Source: JANQSS01 sp965249735
Lineage (GTDB): Bacteria > Bacteroidota > Bacteroidia > Chitinophagales > Saprospiraceae
Direction: 5' to 3'
Length of the DNA: 64,000 nucleotides
Assembly: GCA_965249735.1 (NCBI GenBank)
Contig: CBDFMS010000022.1
Span: forward strand, 62,001 to 126,000
Positions 1 to 8,441 of the stretch are shown here, piece by piece. Within the stretch, counting starts at the first letter, position 1. The number at the start of each line of letters is the position of its first letter. The position numbers were made by a program, and so were the translations under genes. The notes beneath the pieces were generated by a model. The model saw nothing but the letters and a program-made list of their open reading frames with translations, was not told the origin of the DNA and made no database searches.

Positions 1-595
1 CAGCGACCGTATTCTCTATTTTCCCCATTTGATAGATCATTAGATCAATTGCGTGGTTGGCATGCGAAAGAAGAAAACTTCTTATAGGGCTTTTTAAACC
101 CCATCTAACTCCTCTTGGTTTAGAGGCCATATATCTCATTTCCATGGCGACAGGTTTGCCAAATTCTTTTTTCTGCACAATATTTTGAAATTCAATCGCC
201 GCGTCGGAATGTCTCAAATTATGTCCAACGCAAGTAATAACACGGTTGTCTGAAGCAAGATTAACTAGTTCGTTCAATTCTTCAGTATTTATTGTTGGCG
301 GTTTTTCTACAAAAATTGGTATTCCAAGTTCAATTGACATCCGGCTGACTTGATTGTGCAATTGTGGCGGACCTACCACTACCACAGCTGAATGTCCTTT
401 AAGGTCGCTGTAGTCGTAGGTTTGTTTGTTTACCTTCTTGGCTTTGGGAAACCACAAGTTCGCCTTGGACAACGAGCGATCATGAATATCACAGATAGTC
501 GACACCTCGACATTGGAAATAGCAACCAAACTAGGTATGAGATTCTCAACAGAATGACCACCACAACCAATCAGAATTATCTTGGGCTTTTCCAT
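1..595 (-). CDS. Gfo/Idh/MocA family NAD(P)-dependent oxidoreductase (C-terminus outside the window)
   Basis: I translated this leftward reading frame by hand; it has 198 open codons and is cut by the left edge. The N-terminus begins MEKPKIILIGCGGHSVENL, a Rossmann-type dinucleotide-binding start with a GCGGH turn. At about residues 95-100 it has the FVEKPP strand that is the signature of Gfo/Idh/MocA enzymes (family EKP motif, whose Lys acts in catalysis). Later HANHAIDLMIY matches the family's conserved catalytic His region. The ATG at 595 directly follows the TAA stop of the gene at 596-1477, so the two are probably translationally coupled. The family oxidises or reduces sugars and sugar derivatives with NAD(P). 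The substrate cannot be told because the C-terminal domain is missing. Confidence 0.85.
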   Translation of the reverse strand, partial: MEKPKIILIGCGGHSVENLIPSLVAISNVEVSTICDIHDRSLSKANLWFPKAKKVNKQTYDYSDLKGHSAVVVVGPPQLHNQVSRMSIELGIPIFVEKPPTINTEELNELVNLASDNRVITCVGHNLRHSDAAIEFQNIVQKKEFGKPVAMEMRYMASKPRGVRWGLKSPIRSFLLSHANHAIDLMIYQMGKIENTVA

Positions 596-1477
596 TTATT
601 TTACTTGATAGTTCGTGGATAAAGATGTAAGAGTTTCAAATTCTGATTCAATCCAAGTAAACACTCTCGGAGCGATGTCTCTGTAAATTATTATAGCTGG
701 TGTTTCCTTAATTGGGTACTTATGATGAGAATATGGTGACAAAATTAAAACATCTCGCTTATCATTGTTTGTTGACTTAAATATCGAAGCAAAATACCAA
801 TTCACTTCATTTAATAATTTAACATTTACTTGAATATCATTAGACCCCGCACTTGCCTTCTGAATTTCAATTAAATTGTCAATTGTATTTTGAATCTCCA
901 CCGCCACGACATCCATTTTTCGATCAAGTCTTCTTGCCATTAGTTTACGAGCGTATTTTGCTTGACTTGACTTTGGATCTAAGACATACAGATTGAAGAT
1001 TCCCTTTTCTTTAAAAAACCCTTCCAGGGCTCTACGGTTCTCTTCCATCCATCCATCCCACCCTTGTACTAGAAACTCAATTACATTAGCATCATGGACT
1101 AATTGATTCCAATCCACATCCTCCAATACAGTGGGCTTATTAAGTTCAAGCATTAATTGATCGATTTTGACTTCTAATCTTGAAATCTCTGACTTGAATG
1201 AAAGGCAAATAGAATTGACAATAGGTTCTACAATGTATTTTTTATAAAGTGATTTATTTTCTTGAATTTGTTCATCTTTGAATATATGAGATCCAAATAT
1301 AAATGCAATTAAGGTGCAAGAGGATATCAAAAGAAACCTATATGACAATGAAAATAATGGAGTCGCGTCACCGGTTTTTAAAATCATATGCCATGCGAAA
1401 TATAAGAATACAATAACCACGATCAAACATGTAATTAGTCGCCAGCGATTTTCAAAATGCTTTTTAACTTCCATCAA
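596..1477 (-). CDS. Membrane protein with two N-terminal TM helices and a soluble alpha/beta-looking domain, function unknown
   Basis: This 293-aa protein has two hydrophobic helices (about residues 13-33 and 45-65) and then a cytosolic part of about 230 residues. After a short helical linker, the C-terminal half contains LYVLDPKSSQAKYARKL, a helical stretch, a VNVKLL strand, then DVLILSPYSHHKYP and AIIIYRD. To my eye this strand order resembles the DUF5919/PLD-like domains found in some regulators, but that is a guess made without a profile search. No catalytic motif is evident. It lies immediately upstream of, and touches, the Gfo/Idh/MocA gene (stop and start adjacent), which suggests joint expression. 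The start at 1477 gives a sensible basic N-terminus before the first helix. Confidence 0.75.
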   Translation of the reverse strand: MMEVKKHFENRWRLITCLIVVIVFLYFAWHMILKTGDATPLFSLSYRFLLISSCTLIAFIFGSHIFKDEQIQENKSLYKKYIVEPIVNSICLSFKSEISRLEVKIDQLMLELNKPTVLEDVDWNQLVHDANVIEFLVQGWDGWMEENRRALEGFFKEKGIFNLYVLDPKSSQAKYARKLMARRLDRKMDVVAVEIQNTIDNLIEIQKASAGSNDIQVNVKLLNEVNWYFASIFKSTNNDKRDVLILSPYSHHKYPIKETPAIIIYRDIAPRVFTWIESEFETLTSLSTNYQVK

Positions 1478-1794
1478 GTGTTTGTATTAATTACATTTTA
1501 TATATCCCCGTTTTGATGACAACAAATACTTCGAAACAACCTATTTTATTTGGAGATTCGCCTTTACGAGGAAAGTATGAATAATTACCAATTTTCGCAT
1601 TCGTTGTGTTGGTATTAAGTTATGAGATTTTAATTATATTACATATTACTTTCTAACTTGAAAGTTGCACAAGTGAAATTGAGCTTTATAATGTAGTATG
1701 ACAAATAAGAAAATGCTGTATTTCCTCGTTGTTTTGTCAATTTTGTAATGTATATTGCACATTATCAATTGTTTAATTACGTCAAATACCCCTT
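1478..1794. other. Intergenic region between divergent genes
   Basis: This AT-rich spacer of 317 bp must contain the promoters of the divergent genes on either side. I see a small dyad (ACTTTC-6-GAAAGT near 1647-1664) and a weak TTG/TATATTGC pair upstream of the rightward gene, but no match good enough to call a promoter. No coding frame or RNA gene was recognised. Confidence 0.5.
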
Positions 1795-3195
1795 ATGTCT
1801 TCATTATTATTTAAGTTAGCAACCTTTTCCAAAAGTGATTGGAAGGACTTGCTTGATTTTTCGTCAACCTCTTTATCTGCTCGACAGGTGGAATATAACA
1901 TTGTCAGCGGCCTGAAAAGCCAACATCGATTGGCTAGAAGAAATCATTTTTCAGTATCCTACGTTCACAAAGCCCTCCGTCCAGATTTATCCCGCAAAGC
2001 ATTCCTCAACATCCTCTATAAGATCGAAAAAACTGTCAACGAATTCCTAGCATGGCAACAACTGCAAAAAGACAACCTGAGAAAAAAGATACTCTTGGCA
2101 GAGGCATATCGGGGTCGTGGACTTTTCGACTTGTACAACAAACTGGCTGAGGAAATTAAATCAGATATCAACGATAAACTGGATGATACTATCTGGAACT
2201 CACTATATCGACTACAAATCTGTCATGAACAATATTTCTCCGAGAACCCTCGAATATTGAATAAAGAACAGGGACATGAGATTTTATCTACAGCAATTTT
2301 CTCGCTCAATCAATTCACATCTCAGCTATCTTCATTTTACGCACTAGCCATTGCTAACAGGGAAAAGATGCTCAACGAAGATTGGAGCAGTGAAAAGAGG
2401 CAGGTGGATTCTCTTCATTTCAATGAAAAGTATTGGTTGGTAGGACTTTTCGAAAAGCTACGTGTTCTCCTTTATGAGGATGGTAGCACGTATCAAGAGC
2501 TCAAAACATACTTATTCGCCCCTTCTGCGCCACTCGCTCCCAAAATTCAAGAGTTGATATTACTACACTTGATCACATTCGTATTGGAAAAGATAGAACA
2601 ATCTAAAAACAAGGATGACAATTATAATGAGCTCTTTGCGTTGTACGAATTTGGCCTGACTTCAGGATTATTTTTTTTAGATAACAAAATTCCAATACGT
2701 CGCTTCAATAATATTGTTGATGTTGGGTGTGTGTCATGTCGATTGGATTGGACTAGGTCATTCATTTCTGAGTGGGGTAAAAAAGTCGAGGAAAAATATT
2801 CAGCAGAAACAATTGTTCTTGCCAATACCCAAGTTGATTTTGTCGAAGGAAAGTACAAGGAGGTAGCACGAAATCTCATTCAATTTAAGTTCAAAACATT
2901 TTCACAAGAATTACGCTCTAGATGGACTTTGATTCGTTGTGATTATGAACTAGATGGAATGGATAAAGATTTTATGAAAAAGCAAATCCGGTCTTTCGAT
3001 AGATATATTTCGAAGAACAAAGCAAACATGAGTAAAACAATTTTCGTTGGTATAAATAACTTCTCTTCATTGCTAACGCTGCTTGTTCTAAATGAAAATG
3101 TAAAAAAACTAAGACAAGCATTTGAAAATTACGAAATATTAATGCTAAAATCGTGGCTTAAAAAGAAAATTGATGAGAAGTCAGAGCAGGCCTAA
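1795..3195 (+). CDS. Hypothetical helical protein of a family I associate with Saprospiria, function unknown
   Basis: The protein has 466 aa, with no signal peptide and no membrane segment. It is predicted by eye to be almost entirely alpha-helical. The N-terminus (LFKLATFSKSDWKDLLDF) recalls large hypothetical proteins of Saprospiria-type genomes that begin with a Leu-rich start and a 'phase-Ser-x-x-(E/D)-W/hK-x-h-x-x-F' segment followed by 'SP' or similar. That recollection is from memory, not a search. The middle contains YRGRGLFDLYNKLAEEIKSD, which reads like a degenerate TPR-type helical repeat. No catalytic residues were recognised. It stands alone between two intergenic gaps of more than 300 bp and is not clearly in an operon. 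Confidence 0.75.
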   Translation: MSSLLFKLATFSKSDWKDLLDFSSTSLSARQVEYNIVSGLKSQHRLARRNHFSVSYVHKALRPDLSRKAFLNILYKIEKTVNEFLAWQQLQKDNLRKKILLAEAYRGRGLFDLYNKLAEEIKSDINDKLDDTIWNSLYRLQICHEQYFSENPRILNKEQGHEILSTAIFSLNQFTSQLSSFYALAIANREKMLNEDWSSEKRQVDSLHFNEKYWLVGLFEKLRVLLYEDGSTYQELKTYLFAPSAPLAPKIQELILLHLITFVLEKIEQSKNKDDNYNELFALYEFGLTSGLFFLDNKIPIRRFNNIVDVGCVSCRLDWTRSFISEWGKKVEEKYSAETIVLANTQVDFVEGKYKEVARNLIQFKFKTFSQELRSRWTLIRCDYELDGMDKDFMKKQIRSFDRYISKNKANMSKTIFVGINNFSSLLTLLVLNENVKKLRQAFENYEILMLKSWLKKKIDEKSEQA

Positions 3196-3577
3196 ACTCT
3201 GACCCTCTACATTTTCGAACGACTCAATCTAGAGTCCGCTGATGGTATCAATAAAGATATCCATCAATATTAATATTGGTATCATTTCTCTTGCATTTAA
3301 TGATGAAAAAATTGTTTCAATCAGACAAGAGAATGGTGTGTGACAAAGAGTCACATTGAATAACTATAACATTATCATAGCCGTCAATTATTCCAGAGAT
3401 CCATAAATGGAAGGTGAGAATGGTTGCCATCCCCTTGTCTCTGTTGCTCCTGATGCGCATAGAAGCAACATATGCAAGCTTACCCTACAAGTTTACGCTA
3501 GAATAAAATCGTAAATGACGTATTCGGAATTATTGATACAGTATTCCTGAAATCCAGAAGGATTTTCTTGATATTTA
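3196..3577. other. Intergenic region, 382 bp
   Basis: This lies between the 3' ends of two convergent genes. I see no RNA gene and no convincing terminator. A 47-codon open frame on the minus strand (3317-3460) has no recognised homologue and was not called. Confidence 0.5.
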
Positions 3578-4330
3578 TTAATCAGTATGTAGTTTGTGGA
3601 ATTGGGAAAAGAAACCCTTTCTGAAGGTTGGACCAACGGGCAGCGAAATTTGACGATCTTTAATTGCCACTTTGACTTGAGAATCACCTGGTTCGAACGC
3701 AACAATTTTGGTTTTATTGACAATAAATCGTTGGTGAATTCGGATAAGTGAAGGCGACAGAATTTTACGTTCAAGACTTTTTAAGCTGGCACTGAAAGGG
3801 AATTTTGTATCCACACTATGGATATAAATCAACTTATCCTCTGACTCAATATAGACAATGTCGTTGATAACTATTTTGTGATAGCTTTTCCCTTTTTTCA
3901 ACCACACCTCTTGAGTAGTTTTAATCAGGTACTCATTGTTGACAAATTCGAAGTCTGGGTGCTTTAACAGGGTTAATTCCATGGCGGCATGTAACTGCTG
4001 CGGTGTATAAGGTTTGGTGATATACTCGGTAAATTTGGTTTGGGCGGCGTTTTTCAGCGTCGTAAGATCGCTGAGAGCAGTGACATAAATGATCGGCAAA
4101 GTGAATCTCGCATTGATGTATTCGACAAGCTCAATCCCGTTGAAAGTACTTCCATCCAGCCGAATGTCAACAATAGCTAAATCCACCACCTCTTTATTCA
4201 ACAGTACGATAGCGTCATCACTGGTATCACATGTTGTGATTTTCTTGTAACCAAAGTTTCGAAGTGTATTAATGAGACGACTTTGGGCTAAAGGTTCATC
4301 TTCAACGATGAGAATATGAATATTTTTCAT
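3578..4330 (-). CDS. LytTR-family response regulator
   Basis: A receiver domain occupies residues 1-120. It shows the acidic pocket at E10-D11, phosphoacceptor Asp55 (LAIVD), Thr84 and Lys106 in a YITKP loop. The C-terminal 100 residues form a LytTR DNA-binding domain (DIVYIESEDKLIYI and LIRIHQRFIVNKTKI). I chose the ATG at 4330 over 4345 because it overlaps the kinase stop as ATGA, a classic coupling arrangement, and it starts the receiver domain directly (MKNIHILIVED), giving 250 aa. The partner kinase is the gene just upstream at 4327-6345. LytTR regulators in Bacteroidota usually control a few target operons; here the nearest candidates are this operon itself and the divergent ATPase gene at 8442, but no LytTR sites were identified. 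Confidence 0.93.
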   Translation of the reverse strand: MKNIHILIVEDEPLAQSRLINTLRNFGYKKITTCDTSDDAIVLLNKEVVDLAIVDIRLDGSTFNGIELVEYINARFTLPIIYVTALSDLTTLKNAAQTKFTEYITKPYTPQQLHAAMELTLLKHPDFEFVNNEYLIKTTQEVWLKKGKSYHKIVINDIVYIESEDKLIYIHSVDTKFPFSASLKSLERKILSPSLIRIHQRFIVNKTKIVAFEPGDSQVKVAIKDRQISLPVGPTFRKGFFSQFHKLHTD

Positions 4331-6345
4331 GCTACAAATTGACAAGTGTATTGAAATCCTCTATTTAATGGAATAATCTGAGATGTTCCATGCAATTGAT
4401 TGGTCATTTGCTGAATAATATGCATCCCTTCTCCATTTTTATTTTTTGTGATGAGACCTGATCCGTTATCTGAATACCTCAACTCTATTCCTCTATTAGA
4501 TGAAATCATTAATTCAATTGTTATTTTTGGGTCATGAACATCGACAAAGGCGTGCTTAAGAGAATTCGTTATTAATTCCGTAATGATTAATGCGATCAAC
4601 AATGATTTCTTTGAGTCCAACGCTACTTCGGCAATATTACAATCGATGTCAACGGGTCTACCTATAAATGAATCTGCATTAAATTGAACATTAGATATGA
4701 CAATAGTGAGATAGTTTTTTAAATCAATTGTTGAAGCCAGTGATTCAGGTGACAATAATTGACTTAATATGGCAAGGGCATATAATCGTCGCTCATAGTC
4801 ACCAATTATTTCCTTTGTTTCAGCAAGGAGTGCAGAGTGTTTGTGCTTGTCTAGTAGCGATAAGGCAATGTTCATTTGGTTTCGTGCACGGTGGTCGACC
4901 TCATTTTTTAACTCTTGTATTTCACTGTTCTTTTTGGATAAAACGATGTTGTTTCTTGATTTTTCTCGATTACGCCGCCATAATAGTAACCCTATGATGA
5001 GAGTACTCAGAAAGGCAACAAACGTTCCAGCTATTGCATACTTTTGTTGTCGAACTACCGCAGCCTGTAACTGACTCTCCTTTGTAAGTAAAATTATTTG
5101 ACTTTCCTTTTGCTCTGTCTGATACTTTTTTTCCAATTCAAAGTACTCTTTAGTTTTAAAGGTCTCGAAAATCGAATCTTGTAAAATATTTATCTGCTGA
5201 GCGTGGTATAGAGCTTTAGCATTGTTATTTTGATGTTCATATAACTTTGAAAGCGTTTCATGGGCATGCATAATTTCTTTCTTTGTCCCCATAGAAATAA
5301 ATACATCTAGCGCGTCTAATGATATCCTTAGTCCCTCCGGAATCTTCATTTTCAAATCACTGAAAACGCTAGCTAGCTTCAATTGTACATGGGCTTTTGA
5401 ATATGGATCAGACAGGTCCGTAAATCTGTCCAAAAACAGTTCAAAGTAATATTTGGAAGAATCCAGCCGACCTTGTTGTCCATGTAAGTCTCCAAACAAG
5501 GAAATGGAAAACGTCGCCAAATAATCACTCTTTAATTTTCGACTTATTTGAGCCGCTAGTCGTGCATGGAACTCAGCTTCAAGAAAACTATCCAGTTCTA
5601 GATAAAATGATCCGAGAGCAACATGATTAAATCCTTCATTTAATACATTTCCAAGTTGTTGATTAATTTGAAGGGCTTTTTGCTGATATCTTATCGCCTG
5701 GTGTTTTTCTCCCATATTATATTGAAGAATAGAAATATTATGATATGTATTGGATTCCATTTTCCTATTTCCTAATTCTATGTGAATTGGAAGGGCTTTC
5801 ATATACAATTTCATGGCATTGGAATAATTACCCTCCAAATCTTCGATGTTGCCCAAGTTGTTCAATAATATGGAAATACCATCTTTGTCCTCTATTTCAT
5901 ATTTGATTTCGAGTGCTTTCGAATACCAAAATTTGGCGGAATCCAAGTTTGAGGTACGATAAAAGACACTTCCAATCTCAATCATCGCCATGGAAGTGCG
6001 GTTTGCGTTTCCCTGACCGATGAACATCGACTTAGCAAGGTGTAGAAGTGAGTCTGCTAATTGATAATTTGATTGTACTAAATAAAGGCTACCGAGTACA
6101 TACATTCCATACGCTGTATTTTCCTTGTCATTCGATTCTTTTGATAATGCCAATAAGGTGTTCGCAACATACAAAGCTGAGTCGGCATTTCTTTCCCTCA
6201 TGTTAAAAACGGATTCCAATGAATCTTCAATACCTTCTTTGGATAGCGGATGCTGTGCATTGCTTGTTGAAGCAGACAATATTCCAACAAGGCAATAGCT
6301 AAAACAAGCTAACAAATTAAGAACTTTGGAGGATGTCATAATCAA
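4327..6345 (-). CDS. TPR-containing sensor histidine kinase (HisKA_2/HWE-like)
   Basis: The protein has 672 aa. A signal-like hydrophobic N-terminus is followed by roughly 400 residues of tetratricopeptide repeats with typical A/Y/L spacing (for example GISILLNNLGNIEDLEGNYS). One membrane helix lies at about 436-456, and a coiled linker follows. The DHp segment has NEVDHRARNQMN with His485, which fits HisKA_2-type kinases whose motif is usually H-R-V/A-K-N. The ATPase domain has ELITNSLKHAF (N box), YSDNGSGL (G1) and GEGMHIIQQM (G2). The TPR part would lie outside the cytoplasmic membrane and may sense a protein or peptide. The gene ends in an ATGA overlap with its LytTR regulator and starts 5 bp after the stop of the coiled-coil gene upstream, so the three form one operon. 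Confidence 0.93.
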   Translation of the reverse strand: MIMTSSKVLNLLACFSYCLVGILSASTSNAQHPLSKEGIEDSLESVFNMRERNADSALYVANTLLALSKESNDKENTAYGMYVLGSLYLVQSNYQLADSLLHLAKSMFIGQGNANRTSMAMIEIGSVFYRTSNLDSAKFWYSKALEIKYEIEDKDGISILLNNLGNIEDLEGNYSNAMKLYMKALPIHIELGNRKMESNTYHNISILQYNMGEKHQAIRYQQKALQINQQLGNVLNEGFNHVALGSFYLELDSFLEAEFHARLAAQISRKLKSDYLATFSISLFGDLHGQQGRLDSSKYYFELFLDRFTDLSDPYSKAHVQLKLASVFSDLKMKIPEGLRISLDALDVFISMGTKKEIMHAHETLSKLYEHQNNNAKALYHAQQINILQDSIFETFKTKEYFELEKKYQTEQKESQIILLTKESQLQAAVVRQQKYAIAGTFVAFLSTLIIGLLLWRRNREKSRNNIVLSKKNSEIQELKNEVDHRARNQMNIALSLLDKHKHSALLAETKEIIGDYERRLYALAILSQLLSPESLASTIDLKNYLTIVISNVQFNADSFIGRPVDIDCNIAEVALDSKKSLLIALIITELITNSLKHAFVDVHDPKITIELMISSNRGIELRYSDNGSGLITKNKNGEGMHIIQQMTNQLHGTSQIIPLNRGFQYTCQFVA

Positions 6346-6350
6346 TTAAT

Positions 6351-8168
6351 TCAGCTTTTAATTTCTTCGATTCTTTTGGCCCATCTACTAAGCCATCCTC
6401 CACTATTTTGAGCCTTTTGTAGTGCGAGAAAATGCTGCTGTTCTTTCATATACATCCGATGTGTCAGCTGAGCGTTCTGCAGGGTGTCTGATTTATGTTG
6501 GTTGAACGAAGATTTATCTGCTTGAAACAAATGACGACTTTGCTCTAATTCAGATTTCTGATGGCGTACTTCTTGCAAATTCATATCATGCTCCATATTC
6601 TTTTCTTTCCAAAGCAGACCAACATCCTTTTTTTCAAGAGCAATGTCTTTCATTGCTGCATATTGCTGGTCACTCACATGTTTTAATTTCAACATAGAAT
6701 CACCAACAGCGTTTGCCAGCCTCCCTTCAGATAATGCCACCTTGTCCATTGATGAACTCAATCGTTGTTCAATGCCTTTGGCTTCGAGTCTATGTTGACT
6801 GTGTAAATGGTTTACTTGGTTGAGCAGGTTTTTTCCTTCAATATTTTGTCCTCGTGCTTCTAAAGCCAGGCTCTGACATTGATTAACAAACTGTTGGCTT
6901 TTGGAATAGTATTTTTCTAGTTCAGTTAATATTCGACCTTGTTGTCCATCAAGCCGAAGAATTTCTTTGCCGAATTGTAATTTCATGCCTGACATACCTT
7001 CGCGTACTTCAAGAAATGTTTTGGAGGTTTTCATTTCTAAGTCTTTCAATGCAGATGAAAATGCACTGCCCATTTCGATCAGTTTCAATTTCGTATTGGC
7101 GTCCATTATGGCTAGTTTGTCTGTGATTGCCTGAAATCCAGAGGTTCTTCGTTCTTGTTCGAGTTCGAGTTGGTGAATGAGTTTATCAGTTGATTTCTCT
7201 CGTTCAAATCGCTCTTGTGATAGATCCAGCTTTACATCACTTGCAAGTAATTTTAGATCAGTTCGCAAATCAACGTTTTCGGATTTGACAGATAGGGCAG
7301 ACTGCCTTGCCGCCAAGACATGATCACTTGCTTGTGCCACTTTTTTGTCAATGTCGAGTAGGAATTGACCTTTTTCTACTTCACGTCGCTCTTTTTCCAG
7401 TGCTTCTTTGGCTCGTTGCAATTCAAAAATATCATCAGAATCAGCACCATCAAATTGAAAAACATCGTCTACCATTTGTTGTTGTTCGTTTGAAATTCGT
7501 CTCTCCATTTTTTGCGTAGCATTATTCACAAAGGCTACCATTTTTTCTTGATATGCTTGCTGAAATTGTTCCTCTTGTCGACGAAATAAATCTTCGTAGC
7601 GTGTTTTTATTTCTCGCTCTTTGGTCATGACTTTTTCACCAATTTCAGTCTCGACCTGCTTTTCTTTCGATGAAACCGTTTTCTCTCGTTGTACAAGACT
7701 TACCTCTAAAGTCTTCAGAGAATTTTCCAAGTCAGTGGCTTTCTTTAGTTTGTCTTCAGCCTCTATTTCGATGGACAGAATGTCATCTTCTTTTGTCCTG
7801 ATATCATAAAGTTTTTGATCAGCTTCTTGTATGGTTTGATGAGCGTCCTTTGTATTTTTCATAATGGCGGAATAGGTCTTTGAATAATAACCTTGGGCTT
7901 TCTCTTTTATATCTCGAAGTGCCGCCAATAAAAATGAGGTCGAGACCGTCAAGAAAAGTACTGCGTAAAACAGTGCATTGGTTTGGTGTCCATTACGTGG
8001 TTCCAACCACCAAAACAGAAAAAACAGAATGATTAGCACGATCACCAAATGTCCGGCGCGGTTTCGATGAAAGCCAGTTACTAACAATTCTCCCTCCTCA
8101 GAAATCGCAGGAGAGAATATATAATAGATAAAAGCGATAGCGGCAAGTATGAAGGCAATAATGACCAT
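6351..8168 (-). CDS. Membrane-anchored long coiled-coil protein, function unknown
   Basis: The protein has 605 aa. Three hydrophobic helices occupy the first about 100 residues (2-20, 43-60 and 66-84). After them the chain is almost continuous heptad-rich coiled coil with abundant E, K, Q and few prolines, from about 95 to 585, ending in GGWLSRWAKRIEEIKS. No enzymatic motif was found. It is the first gene of the leftward operon with the TPR kinase and LytTR regulator (5-bp gap), so it may be a structural or scaffold part of the same signalling system. Similar proteins are often wrongly annotated as SMC or chemotaxis receptors; there is no ATPase head or HAMP/MA motif here to support those names. 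Confidence 0.85.
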   Translation of the reverse strand: MVIIAFILAAIAFIYYIFSPAISEEGELLVTGFHRNRAGHLVIVLIILFFLFWWLEPRNGHQTNALFYAVLFLTVSTSFLLAALRDIKEKAQGYYSKTYSAIMKNTKDAHQTIQEADQKLYDIRTKEDDILSIEIEAEDKLKKATDLENSLKTLEVSLVQREKTVSSKEKQVETEIGEKVMTKEREIKTRYEDLFRRQEEQFQQAYQEKMVAFVNNATQKMERRISNEQQQMVDDVFQFDGADSDDIFELQRAKEALEKERREVEKGQFLLDIDKKVAQASDHVLAARQSALSVKSENVDLRTDLKLLASDVKLDLSQERFEREKSTDKLIHQLELEQERRTSGFQAITDKLAIMDANTKLKLIEMGSAFSSALKDLEMKTSKTFLEVREGMSGMKLQFGKEILRLDGQQGRILTELEKYYSKSQQFVNQCQSLALEARGQNIEGKNLLNQVNHLHSQHRLEAKGIEQRLSSSMDKVALSEGRLANAVGDSMLKLKHVSDQQYAAMKDIALEKKDVGLLWKEKNMEHDMNLQEVRHQKSELEQSRHLFQADKSSFNQHKSDTLQNAQLTHRMYMKEQQHFLALQKAQNSGGWLSRWAKRIEEIKS

Positions 8169-8441
8169 AGACTGTGGATTGAGAACATAAAAGTCAATGC
8201 TTCAAATATATTCAGGGAGTAGCAGGTCGTCTAATAAAAAAATTACCCTTTTCCTCGCCTAATACCTGTTATATTATTCAATATGCAAAAGTAACATGCT
8301 GAATATGAAAGGTTTAATGTAAAATAAAATCACCGAAATTCCTCTTGTGCCATTGTTTAGGTAAATCTGAAAATGTTCTTGAGCTAGTGACATTTCGTTG
8401 TAACGGAAGTAAACTTGCATCCAGTTACAGAATAAACATCA

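Noticed and set aside
392..622. A 76-codon open frame on the plus strand
   Set aside because: It lies opposite the Gfo/Idh/MocA gene, whose translation on the minus strand shows clear family motifs.
3317..3460. A 47-aa frame on the minus strand in the gap between the orphan gene and the LytTR regulator
   Set aside because: No homology recognised, no promoter, and no start context; it may be chance or a gene remnant.
4728..5074. Plus-strand frames within the kinase gene
   Set aside because: Shadows of the TPR kinase on the minus strand.
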